From positions 2,108,001 to 2,172,000 of the forward strand of contig OZ017766.1 in assembly GCA_963969345.1 (NCBI GenBank): a DNA stretch of 64,000 nucleotides. Reading direction: 5' to 3'. The position numbers were made by a program, and so were the translations under genes. The stretch is from Turbatrix aceti. Lineage: Eukaryota; Nematoda; Chromadorea; Rhabditida; Panagrolaimidae. Positions 12,498 through 25,064 of this stretch are shown here, one piece after another (within the stretch, counting starts at the first letter, position 1; each line of letters begins with the position of its first letter). The notes beneath the pieces are model-generated. The model was given only the letters and a program-made list of their open reading frames with translations. It had not been told where the DNA came from and ran no database searches.

Positions 12498-13330
12498 ACA
12501 TGAACGATGGTATTGTTGACTGACGCGCGATCAGCCAGAGGTCTCGATTAGCGGGACGTAACAGTAATCTCCCCCTCGGATAAGATGCCATTGAGAGACT
12601 GACGACTGGGCCCGGCGTCCCACTGTGCTCCCACGGAGAGCGCATCGAGCGCGTTAATGGCATCCAATGAAACATCAAATAAACAGCCCTCCGGTCGTCC
12701 GCGCCCCCTGTCATCAGGATTACAGTAATTGCAGCTACGGTGCTCCTCTCTGGCTCGGCGCACCGCAAGAGCAACTTTTGAAAAAGCACCGGACGTCGTG
12801 GGAAGTCGCGGACGAGGGCTTGGTTCGCGTGACCATGTTCAAACTCGGCTGCGATATCCCAGGACCCCGACCGCTGCCACAGACCCGCATCCACCCGACT
12901 CCCACCCGCCCCGAAGTGGACCTACTCGGTTTCCATGCCTTGGAGAGGCGATGCACATGTGTGGGGTGGAAAAGTGCACTTGTTGGCGGTCGGCGCGATG
13001 CAAGCAGCGCGGTCTAAGCAGCCTAATTAATCGAGGTGGCGCTGTGAGAACCTGTGCGGCGGGCAGGGCTCCCGCGCGCAGCGTGGCCGTATTTCCGTTG
13101 CGACCCCACCCAAACGCCACTTCCGAAATCCGGGCGGCTGCGGGTCGCCGTCCTTCACGCTCGTCTTCTTGCGCGATGCTTATCGGCCGTGCCGAAAGGC
13201 GACGCTCCTCATATTGTGACAAGCTTGCCCTGCCTCTGCCGCTAATTGCAATATGGCCTCGTATCTCCTATCTCCTCTCCTCGACCAAAGTTGGCCCGCC
13301 GTCAGGAGTTACGCGAACAAATCAGTCGCG
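12498..13330 (+). promoter_or_regulatory. H1 block, copy A, with two CSL/LAG-1 sites
   Basis: An 833 bp block about 0.86 kb upstream of the bHLH-A start. It recurs nearly identically upstream of each bHLH-B gene, differing mainly by a 7 bp deletion near its 3' end (CGCTAAT present once instead of twice). It contains CGTGGGAA at 12797-12804 and TGTGAGAA at 13043-13050; both fit the CSL (Su(H)/LAG-1) consensus YGTGRGAA. The block lacks a convincing protein. Its position suggests a shared upstream enhancer or promoter. Confidence 0.55.
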
Positions 13331-14186
13331 CCTCTTTGCCTCAGCAGGCGATTGATTTGTTTCTTTGAACTCTGTCAGCGCGTGTTGCAGCATCACCGAT
13401 GAGGTGGAGAGTACCTTTGTTGATCGCTATCGATTGCTGGCAAGTCAGAACAAATCGTTGGGCGGCGATGCAAAAAACGGCGGCTAATTGGCTGTTTTCA
13501 CGTTTTTTGAAGCGTCCGGCCAGTTAGCCAGTCTGCTTTTCGAAAGATGTCTGGTTAAACTGTTTTGATGTCCCTGAACGTATTACCGGAATTTCAAGGA
13601 GTTCTGTAATGTGACTGTTTCTCGCTGTACTTCTTTGCCCGCGGTCATTGGTTGCCGCCGCGCTGATTAGCCCTTTGATGTTGTCCCGAGTCGCGCTCCT
13701 CTTGACTGACCGCCCGTGACCTGATCCGTGTAATCCTTTTTTGCGCTCCTTTGAACGCTTTCGATCGGGCTATCACGAGCCAATGGGCGGCCGAGGCCCC
13801 ACCCCCACCCGTCGCAGACAGGCGTGACAGCGACGGTGTGGTCGTTTACTCTTTTTTTACGAAGAGGGCCTGGAATCGGCTGCCGAGGGGAGGTGCATGC
13901 GTCGAAAGCGTGCCTGTGCTGTGTACACTTGCACGGACTCGGTCAACTACTGCGTTGTCAGGCGAGGCGAAGCAGACCCGTGGCGTCGAGCCGATTTCAC
14001 GCCCGGAATACGGTTATCACTCGGGGTCTGCGCGATGTGACAGGCGCCAGACCGACTGTCTTCGCGGATCCGGCTGTCGTCCGCGGGCGTGGAAGCGTGA
14101 TTTACGTGATGACTGGTATATCGCTTTTGTAGACTGCTGCTGCCCGGCGCGACGACCCACCTCGCTGTCAGCGTGCTGTGATTCCG
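13331..14186 (+). promoter_or_regulatory. bHLH-A proximal upstream region, not shared with B copies
   Basis: A unique 856 bp between H1 and the bHLH-A ATG. In the B genes this interval is only about 107 bp and unrelated. I found no CSL consensus and no clear TATA box. It may contain the A-specific promoter. Confidence 0.4.
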
Positions 14187-16154
14187 ATGGCTACGACCAT
14201 GGCAACCTACTTCACGCCAACCACACCGGACTACAGTAAGATGGATCGAAAGGTGAGTGTTCGTTTGATAGCTGCCGGTAATAAGCCTTTATCCCCTGAT
14301 ATGAGCATGAGCGATGTTTTGCCCGAATTCTCCTTTTTCGGCTTACTTGTGTGCGCCTGGCTGCCACACGCGACGCTGTCGTAAATCACGCGTGCTTTCG
14401 GCGTCGCGAGTGATTGTATGCCGGCCGCCCGGCTCTCGCCAGCCGTTTACCTGCCCGCCTGGCCTGTTCCAGTGTTTGGGGTAGATGATTTACACACCGG
14501 GGGTTTACGATGCCTCTCTCGCTCTTCTGGTGCCGTTGCGCAATTTACAGCAACGGGAGAGAGCTGATTATCAGCGGGACTCGCAAGGTCGTCAAATGCC
14601 GTCTTTGGGGTGCCGCCGGCCTCGTCTTTTTTATGGAATGGCTTTGCCCGCACAAAAAAAGGGAAGAGATTCATTGAATTGCAAAATCTCAAAATTGCTT
14701 CTCAGGGGCGCCTTGCGGTTACCGGTCGATCTAAAGGCACACGCGCGGTCGTTGGCGACAATTTTATGTGATTTTTTGTCGAGTGCCGACGCAGTCAACG
14801 GCACAGACCACGCGTCGTTCCCCGAAAAGGTAACAACCGGCCACCGCAGCGGCTGTCAATTGCCCCGCCGCCGGAGACGAGATGAATTGTGTCGTTTTTT
14901 TCTTTCTTTTGGGGGCTTCTGGCGGTGAAAAAGCGACCGCCGCAAAGGGCGCGTATTTACCTCACAAATGTCATAACTGCCCCCTCCGCAACCTCAAAGA
15001 ACCGAAAACTGTTGTTCCTGGAAAAGACGCACCGCACTGCACCGTGATTCTTGCGATCACGGTTCATCATGACCTTGACGGATTGCGCAAAAACTTGGAC
15101 TTGCACACGCTTTCCCGCCCGACTAATAAGCGTGACTGACGTCTTTCTGTCGAACGGCCGACAAATGATGGGGGTCGTCTGTGATTATTGACCTGCCCGG
15201 GGGATTAGGCTTACGGTAGCGGGGACTTCAAAAGCAGCCACCTTGTCTCGGGGATGTTGAGTCAGTTGCATCGTTAAGACAAATTTTATTTGGTTGCAGG
15301 CGAAGAAACCGCTCATGGAAAAGCAGCGACGGGACAAGATGAACGGGTTCCTCGAGGTACTCAAGAGCAGGGTGTCCATCGAGGCCGACTCGAGGAACTC
15401 CAAACTCGAGAAAGCGGACATCCTCGAGAAGACTGTGGTGCTCGTGGAGCGCCTTGACTCGCAGATAGCCCAGCAGAACACCTACATCAAGCAGCTCGTC
15501 TATGAGGTCGCCATCGAGCGCCAGGAGCGCGCGAGGTTCGCCGAAGGCGTGATCCAGGCCCTCGTCAGGCAGAAGGCCCCAGCAGAGGTCGTGAAACAAG
15601 TCAAGGCCATTCTGACCGAGATCGTGCCGCCCGCGCCGCAGAAACCATCCATCCCGCCGCCGATGCCAAACCCCATGCTGGCGGCCTTCCAGAGACCCCG
15701 AATGCCGCCCCCTCACCACATGATCCCTCCTCCGCCCTTCTGCTTCTTCGGCGGTCCTCCGGGGCCTTCAGTTGGCCTCTCCCCTCAGTTCCTCCAGTCC
15801 CCGAGGCTGTCCGGCATTTTGCCAAAGCATCCCTCCAAATCTTCGCAGCCAGTGACTCCGGCGCTGTCCACTTCTACCGCTTCACCGTCATTGCCTGCCG
15901 CTGTAAAGACGGAAGCTTTCTCGTCTCCGATCAAAGAGACCACCCCCGACGACGACGACTTCTCATCGGATAGCGAGGTGGACGTGGAAAACGTCGACGA
16001 GAATTCTAACGAAGAGACGTTCATCGACGAAAAGACGCCGGCATCGACTCCGCGAGCGCCAAAGCGCAGCCTGAGTTCGGACGACAGCGGCTTCGGCGAG
16101 CCGACTCCGAAGAAGGCCTTCTCCATCGACCACCTCCTCCTGGGCCGGCAGTGA
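14187..16154 (+). CDS. Hes/REF-1-like bHLH repressor (bHLH-A)
   Basis: Predicted bHLH transcriptional repressor. Exons 14187-14252 and 15300-16154 (306 residues), separated by an unusually long 1047 bp intron after ..DRK. Exon 2 opens with a basic region and helix 1 (KKPLMEKQRRDKMNGFLEVL), then a loop and SKLEKADILEKTVVLVERL, which is the Hairy/Enhancer-of-split helix 2. A coiled segment, a Pro-rich middle, an acidic stretch (SDSEVDVENVDENSNEE) and a Ser/Pro tail follow. The extreme C-terminus AFSIDHLLLGRQ contains FSIDHLL, an eh1-like Groucho/TLE motif, instead of the WRPW or FRPW of Hes/REF-1 proteins. AATAAA lies at 16328. Nematode REF-1-family genes are known Notch targets, and CSL sites lie upstream. 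It differs from REF-1 in having a single bHLH. Confidence 0.88.
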
Positions 16155-17825
16155 CCCTTCTCCCGCTATGTAGACTTTTAAGTTCGGGTATTTAACAGCC
16201 ATCAAAGTTTTAATCTGTCTAAGAACCCCGCGTCCCAGCTCGCGTAATTGTATTAACTCCTGGATCCCCGCTAGTTCAGCTAACTTTTTTTCATGTGCCA
16301 GGTGTTTAATCGTGGTGAGGCACAGTTAATAAATGGCGTTGCGTCGGTGACACGGGTCGCGCTGTTTGCTCTTCCCACGCGCCATTGCGTGGGAGCGCGT
16401 GCCGTTATCAAAGACGACCTCTGCCGCCGCGCTGTCGGTTATACGGCTTGCGTGCGTGGACACGCTGGGGCAGTCCATCGAGTCGCTTCGGATCAGCGCG
16501 TGTCTGGGAACGCGAGTTGTAAAACCGTCAGCGGCGGCGACGAGCACAATATTTGACTTTGGTCGAGTTTGAACGTCGGGAAAAACTGCGAGTACGGATG
16601 CTTCACAAAACGTATTGCAAAAGCATGATGTTTTCAGGGCCCGGCACGGCAGCCTATCTCCGTCTGCGATCTGCGAGTGCGAATCCTGGCTCCAAAACAA
16701 GCCTGGGAGAAACGAAGAGCCGTAAATCCACCGTAACCCTGTGTTGCGGGAGTTTTCGTTCGATTAAACAGGTAGCATCAAGGCAAACACGATTGGGAGG
16801 TGAATAATCCGCACTTGATTGAAAGCCGGGTCCGCAAAGTGGTTCGCTCCTCGTGAGTCAATGGCGACGGCGGCGGGCGCACCTTCATCATCCGAGCATG
16901 GGAGCGCGCAGGCAAACTTTTTATGGAGGTCGATGGCGCACGGCAATCAAAAACTCATCGGATTAATAAGTCGCACTTGGTCGTCTTCAAAGCAGTCCTG
17001 CGCATCTCCTGGGAAACAGTTGCAACTTGCAAATCGGCCTAAGATTACTAAAACAATTTTTTGTCGTAGTGTTGCTTTTCTCCGCTTGTCACCTCGAAAC
17101 GATGCGGTGGCAAAAAACAAGCCTCATTATTGCGGACCATCACAGTCGGCCTCGAGGGACCGGATACGGTAGACCGGTCGACGCGCGCCTCGCGTGTGCA
17201 CGTCGGGGGCTGCCACCCGCAGCCTAAGGCCGTGGGAACGACGTCGTTGAGCAGCAAGATGTCGACGATTGCGACTGACGAACTGTCTCTTTGCAGCAAC
17301 TCCGCCGAACGGGAATCGAACCGCGGCCACGAGGGAGCCTGTCAAAATATTATTTTCATAACCACGTTTCGCCCACTGCAAAAGTCAAAATTGATGCACA
17401 ATAAGTTACAAAAAAAGTCTGGACGACGTGAAAGGTAATTTCAAGGCATGTTGTGTTCGTGACAGCTATGGTTGAACAATTATTGCGTTTTTCAATGGAA
17501 GAGCCAAAAATTTGCTGCGCAAAGTGAGTTATATTTTGAAGAACATTGATTAAAACATTTTAAAAGTTGCTTACCAAAAAACGTCTTCTCATGCGATATC
17601 ATGATTGTATTGTAATTCCACGCTGGCTAAACAACATTGCAAAAAATGCTTGAATATCAGAGGATTTATTGAAGTGTGAAACGCTGTTGACATGACACCT
17701 TCGCACTTTGTCGGTATCGTTCAGTGCGTGCTCCACTCATCCACTCATTTTCAGTCATGATTGCTGGCACACAGCATAAAATAAATAAATTTAAAAAAAT
17801 TGGTAGTCGGACGAATGCGTTGAGG
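16155..17825 (+). promoter_or_regulatory. Shared 3' flank of the bHLH unit, with two CSL sites
   Basis: A GC-rich noncoding stretch repeated in all units. It holds a poly(A) signal (16328), a CSL site in reverse orientation (TTCCCACG, 16372-16379) and a forward one (CGTGGGAA, 17231-17238). The short ORFs have no family resemblance. It lies between one bHLH tail and the next gene's upstream block, so it could serve either. Confidence 0.4.
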
Positions 17826-19248
<1,423 letters not shown>

Positions 19249-20088
19249 ACATGAACGATGGTATTGTGGACTGACGCGCGATCAGCCAGAGGTCTCGATT
19301 AGCGGGACGTAACAGTAATCTCCCCCTCGGATAAGATGCCATTGAGAGACTGACGACTGGGCCCGGCGTCCCACTGTGCTCCCACGGAGAGCGCATCGAG
19401 CGCGTTAATGGCATCCAATGAAACATCAAATAAACAGCCCTCCGGTCGTCCGCGCCCCCTGTCATCAGGATTACAGTAATTGCAGCTACGGTGCTCCTCT
19501 CTGGCTCGGCGCACCGCAAGAGCAACTTTTGAAAAAGCACCGGACGTCGTGGGAAGTCGCGGACGAGGGCTTGGTTCGCGTGACCATGTTCAAACTCGGC
19601 TGCGATATCCCAGGACCCCGACCGCTGCCACAGACCCGCATCCACCCGACTCCCACCCGCCCCGAAGTGGACCTACTCGGTTTCCATGCCTTGGAGAGGC
19701 GATGCACATGTGTGGGGTGGAAAAATGCACTTGTTGGCGGTCGGCGCGATGCAAGCAGCGCGGTCTAAGCAGCCTAATTAATCGAGGTGGCGCTGTGAGA
19801 ACCTGTGCGGCGGGCAGGGCTCCCGCGCGCAGCGTGGCCGTATTTCCGTTGCGACCCCACCCAAACGCCACTTCCGAAATCCGGGCGGCTGCGGGTCGCC
19901 GTCCTTCACGCTCGTCTTCTTGCGCGATGCTTATCGGCCGTGCCGAAAGGCGACGCTCCTCATATTGTGACAAGCTTGCCCTGCCTCTGCCGCTAATCGC
20001 TAATTGCAATATGGCCTCGTATCTCCTATCTCCTCTCCTCGACCAAAGTTGGCCCGCCGTCAGGAGTTACGCGAACAAATCAGTCGCG
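19249..20088 (+). promoter_or_regulatory. H1 block, U1 copy, upstream of bHLH-B1
   Basis: An 840 bp copy of H1 with both CSL sites (19548-19555 and 19794-19801). It ends 107 bp before the bHLH-B1 ATG, so the sites fall in a promoter-proximal position. Confidence 0.55.
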
Positions 20089-20195
20089 GTTTAATTTTTG
20101 TATTAATTTTTTTGCCGATCCTATGTTTTTGCGTGTAATTTGGAACTTAATTTCCTTCAATTCGTTAATGATCATCAGACTCATTGTTTTAGTTT

Positions 20196-20952
20196 ATGGC
20201 CACTACTATGTCTACATACTTTGCTCCTGCATCAACTCAGAAGGACAGAAAGGTGAGCCATGAGTCAAAATTCGAACATTGTTAGCGGAGTATTTACAAC
20301 CATTTATTTTCAGATTAAGAAAAAGGAGTTGGAAAGTCAGCGGCGGGGCACCACCAATTATTACCTCAGTGAACTCAAGAAATTGGTGGCAGACGACGCC
20401 GATTCAGGAAGCTCCAAGTTGCTGAACAATGATGTGCTCCGGATGGCCGTATCTCACATTCACAGACTGAAGAACAGCGTTAAAACACTCCAAAGTCAAA
20501 ATGCGCACCTGGCCTTCCAACTGAGGATGAACGGCGTTGCCGCCAACTGCTTCAACCAGACCCCTCTGCAGACGCCCCTCACCCAGACGATGCCAATGAC
20601 ACATCTGATGCCAGTCGCGTTTCCGTCACCAGGATTGCCACCTGTATTTCACCCCGCCCAATCCGACCCTATGCAATTTTGTGCCTCCGGCAGCCGGCAA
20701 TGTCAGTCGTCCCGTGCATCAACTGTGTCACACCAGACGATCACCCACGACGACGACTTCTCATCAGATAGCGAGGTGGACGTGGAAAACGTCGACGAGA
20801 ATTCCAACGAAGAGACGTTCATCGACGAAAAGACGCCGGCATCGACTCCGCGAGCGCCAAAGCGCAGCCTGAGTTCGGACGACAGCGGCTTCGGCGAGCC
20901 GACTCCGAAGAAGGCCTTCTCCATCGACCACCTCCTCCTGGGCCGGCAGTGA
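20196..20952 (+). CDS. Divergent bHLH protein, copy B1
   Basis: Exons 20196-20252 and 20314-20952, 231 residues, with a 61 bp intron at the same place as in bHLH-A (after DRK). Exon 1 (MATTMSTYFAP) is clearly related to A's MATTMATYFTP. The bHLH is divergent: the basic part KKKELESQRRGTTN keeps the E-x-x-R-R core, helix 2 is SKLLNNDVLRMAVSHIHRL, and a leucine-containing coil follows. The middle is short and Pro/Met rich. From HDDDFSSDSEV onward the tail is the same as in A, including FSIDHLL at the C-terminus. It is probably also a Groucho-recruiting repressor, perhaps with altered DNA or partner preference. The chimeric structure is real in the sequence; the function is inferred. Confidence 0.85.
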
Positions 20953-21727
20953 CCCTTCTCCCGCTATGTAGACTTTTAAGTTCGGGTATTTAACAGCCAT
21001 CAAAGTTTTAATCTGTCTAAGAACCCCGCGTCCCAGCTCGCGTAATTGTATTAACTCCTGGATCCCCGCTAGTTCAGCTAACTTTTTTTCATGTGCCAGG
21101 TGTTTAATCGTGGTGAGGCACAGTTAATAAATGGCGTTGCGTCGGTGACACGGGTCGCGCTGTTTGCTCTTCCCACGCGCCATTGCGTGGGAGCGCGTGC
21201 CGTTATCAAAGACGACCTCTGCCGCCGCGCTGTCGGTTATACGGCTTGCGTGCGTGGACACGCTGGGGCAGTCCATCGAGTCGCTTCGGATCAGCGCGTG
21301 TCTGGGAACGCGAGTTGTAAAACCGTCAGCGGCGGCGACGAGCACAATATTTGACTTTGGTCGAGTTTGAACGTCGGGAAAAACTGCGAGTACGGATGCT
21401 TCACAAAACGTATTGCAAAAGCATGATGTTTTCAGGGCCCGGCACGGCAGCCTATCTCCGTCTGCGATCTGCGAGTGCGAATCCTGGCTCCAAAACAAGC
21501 CTGGGAGAAACGAAGAGCCGTAAATCCACCGTAACCCTGTGTTGCGGGAGTTTTCGTTCGATTAAACAGGTAGCATCAAGGCAAACACGATTGGGAGGTG
21601 AATAATCCGCACTTGATTGAAAGCCGGGTCCGCAAAGTGGTTCGCTCCTCGTGAGTCAATGGCGACGGCGGCGGGCGCACCTTCATCATCCGAGCATGGG
21701 AGCGCGCAGGCAAACTTTTTATGGAGG

Positions 21728-22077
21728 TGGTACCGGGACTGGTTGACCATTCTCCCAGGGACTGGTGAGCGAGCCACGAGCGCGAGGCAGAGAACGTGTG
21801 CGGCCACGAGGGAAGCGTGCGCCGGCAAGACAAGCAGATCGGCAGCGACCGATGACGCGAAGTCATCATTCTGGTCGGCGGGCGTAGCAGCAGGCAGGTC
21901 GCGCGTGGCACGCGCTCGTCCCGGTTGGGGACACGCAGCGGTCGTCGTCATCGAGTCATCGTTTATGCATAATTGTTCACGGTTGTTGTACGAGAGATTC
22001 TACGGATAAACTATTGTCTACTACGAAGTGTCCGGGATCTACGAGGAAGCGCGAGCTAGCCGGGAGCCCCGGTAGCA
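21728..22077 (+). repeat. 5' LTR
   Basis: 350 bp, TG...CA ends, followed by AA and the putative tRNA primer site. Confidence 0.95.
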
Positions 22078-23546
22078 AATGGTGACGAGAGTGCTGATTC
22101 GAGCTACGCGGAAGAAGAGACTACGACTACGATCGATCGATGGCGGCGACGCGGCACACGCACTACGGCAACACGCAGCGGAGAGAAGAAACGAGGATCA
22201 ACGACAACGACGCTCTCCCGAGGTCAGGCCAGTTGGCTTGGCCTGCGACCAGAATCACTCAAGAATGGCCTAGGCAAAGCGCCATGTTTTTGATTTCGCG
22301 GCGACGGAGTGACCAGGCCAATTGGCTGGTGGAAAGGAAGAAGCGAACCAAGGCAGCAACAGCTCAGTTGAGTTGCGAGAATCGAGTTGTCCGGCGGTCA
22401 AGGATGGAAGCCACATCAGGAAAACCGCCGAGCACGTCGCAGTTGTGATGTGGTGCAATCAGGCATTGGGTACGTGCATCTGCACAGCAGACGAGCGGGT
22501 TGTGAGAGAAACCGATGGCGGTCCAGGCGTGCATCATCAGTGACAGTTCAGTTGAGCTGCAAAGAATCCGAGCGCGAGTGATGGCGTCGAGAATGAAATG
22601 GCCGTGCAGTGCAGCACAGAGAGGCAGCTGGCGGCCCAGAGCAGCAGCGTCATGGAGGAAGATCGGCCCGGGAGGCAAGCGGACTGCAAGGATGACTGGT
22701 GGCAGTGCGGCAGCGACACAGGATGCAGAGAATTGGGCAGCGAGGCTGCGCGAAGAGGCGTAAGACATGCAGCTGATCAGTTGATCCGGGTGAGGCATGC
22801 AGCAGAGTGGTGGAATGGTTGGAACCTGTCACGTGACGGACACCCAGTTGGGTAATGAAGACGACGGAATACCTGTGGCAGGGCAGTTGGCCAGCGAGAC
22901 ACAGGCAGCAGTGGCGTGGTTGGAGCCAGTCACGGAATGAAGACGACGGCGAAGCAGTGCAAGAGATCCAGCAGAAGGGCAGAGAATCCGGCCAGGTGCA
23001 CATGTGCCAGGATTGGGCCAACTGGGGATGGACATCGTCGCAAGGTGACCGGCGGGATGGTCCGGCGAAGGAAGCAGCCACCATCAGAAGAAGGTGTCCA
23101 TCGGAAGAGCAGAGCTTCCGGCCAGTGAGCCAGAAGGGGCCTTACGTGGACGGCGGCGAGCGGCTACGGGCACAGCAGGAAGCAGGATGAAAGCCGCTCA
23201 GTTGAGTGAGATTCAAGGAGAGGAACCAACAAAGACACCGCTCAGGGGGGCAACGCGGAAGAATACCGAAAGAGGTCCAACGCATCCATGGAAGTGCAGA
23301 GCTTCGGCCAGCGAGCCAGAAGGGGCCTTTGTGGATGGCGGTGGACGGCTGGTGGCACCGGAAGAAGGTGGCTGAGCATGCGGTCAAACAGGATGAAATC
23401 CACTCAGTTGAGTGAAGTTCGAGGAACCGAAGGAAGTCAAAGGCGACGAAGACGACTACAGGCGCAGTCCCGGTCGGCTCAGTTGAGCTGACGCGTGACG
23501 CAGGATCCGGTTGGATCCAGCGACGACGGTCAGCTGGGGGAAGGAG
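22078..23546 (+). repeat. LTR-element interior with internal repeats
   Basis: Purine-rich and without a long ORF. The 10-mer CTCAGTTGAG recurs at 22363, 23197, 23403 and 23478, with a 9/10 form near 22547. A longer degenerate module (AGCCAGAAGGGGCC, about 200 bp period) appears near 23110-23210 and 23300-23415. Confidence 0.8.
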
Positions 23547-23896
23547 TGGTACCGGGACTGGTTGACCATTCTCCCAGGGACTGGTGAGCGAGCCACGAGC
23601 GCGAGGCAGAGAACGTGTGCGGCCACGAGGGAAGCGTGCGCCGGCAAGACAAGCAGATCGGCAGCGACCGATGACGCGAAGTCATCATTCTGGTCGGCGG
23701 GCGTAGCAGCAGGCAGGTCGCGCGTGGCACGCGCTCGTCCCGGTTGGGGACACGCAGCGGTCGTCGTCATCGAGTCATCGTTTATGCATAATTGTTCACG
23801 GTTGTTGTACGAGAGATTCTACGGATAAACTATTGTCTACTACGAAGTGTCCGGGATCTACGAGGAAGCGCGAGCTAGCCGGGAGCCCCGGTAGCA
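23547..23896 (+). repeat. 3' LTR
   Basis: 350 bp, no difference from the 5' LTR noticed; preceded by the polypurine tract. Confidence 0.95.
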
Positions 23897-24797
23897 GGAG
23901 GTCGATGGCGCACGGCAATCAAAAACTCATCGGATTAATAAGTCGCACTTGGTCGTCTTCAAAGCAGTCCTGCGCATCTCCTGGGAAACAGTTGCAACTT
24001 GCAAATCGGCCTAAGATTACTAAAACAATTTTTTGTCGTAGTGTTGCTTTTCTCCGCTTGTCACCTCGAAACGATGCGGTGGCAAAAAACAAGCCTCATT
24101 ATTGCGGACCATCACAGTCGGCCTCGAGGGACCGGATACGGTAGACCGGTCGACGCGCGCCTCGCGTGTGCACGTCGGGGGCTGCCACCCGCAGCCTAAG
24201 GCCGTGGGAACGACGTCGTTGAGCAGCAAGATGTCGACGATTGCGACTGACGAACTGTCTCTTTGCAGCAACTCCGCCGAACGGGAATCGAACCGCGGCC
24301 ACGAGGGAGCCTGTCAAAATATTATTTTCATAACCACGTTTCGCCCACTGCAAAAGTCAAAATTGATGCACAATAAGTTACAAAAAAAGTCTGGACGACG
24401 TGAAAGGTAATTTCAAGGCATGTTGTGTTCGTGACAGCTATGGTTGAACAATTATTGCGTTTTTCAATGGAAGAGCCAAAAATTTGCTGCGCAAAGTGAG
24501 TTATATTTTGAAGAACATTGATTAAAACATTTTAAAAGTTGCTTACCAAAAAACGTCTTCTCATGCGATATCATGATTGTATTGTAATTCCACGCTGGCT
24601 AAACAACATTGCAAAAAATGCTTGAATATCAGAGGATTTATTGAAGTGTGAAACGCTGTTGACATGACACCTTCGCACTTTGTCGGTATCGTTCAGTGCG
24701 TGCTCCACTCATCCACTCATTTTCAGTCATGATTGCTGGCACACAGCATAAAATAAATAAATTTAAAAAAATTGGTAGTCGGACGAATGCGTTGAGG

Positions 24798-25064
<267 letters not shown>

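Larger units (their letters stand above)
21723..23901 (+). mobile_element. Non-autonomous LTR retrotransposon with target duplication
   Basis: The element 21728-23896 (2169 bp) sits in the U2 3' flank between two GGAGG copies (21723-21727, 23897-23901); the other units have one GGAGG and no insert. LTRs of 350 bp (21728-22077 and 23547-23896) start TGGTACC and end GTAGCA (TG...CA) and look identical by eye. Two bases after the 5' LTR a putative primer binding site starts TGGTGACGAGAGTGC. Directly before the 3' LTR is a polypurine tract, GGGGGAAGGAG (23536-23546). The 1469 bp interior has no gag or pol ORF, so this is a TRIM/LARD-like element mobilised in trans. The 5 bp TSD fits the Ty3, BEL or Ty1 superfamilies; I cannot choose among them. 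Confidence 0.95.

Noticed and set aside
12469..13355. Overlapping ORFs of 116-208 codons in H1 on both strands, repeated in each unit
   Set aside because: GC-rich low-complexity reading frames open on both strands; no family resemblance. The repetition is explained by the tandem unit.
17305..17330. tRNA T-arm-like sequence on the minus strand (GGTTCGATTCCC) in each array unit
   Set aside because: The T-stem does not pair and no D-arm, anticodon arm or acceptor partner is found 70-80 bases upstream; at best a decayed fragment.
22079..23415. Possible gag-like ORFs inside the LTR element
   Set aside because: All are short, in several frames, and lack zinc knuckle, protease or reverse-transcriptase motifs.
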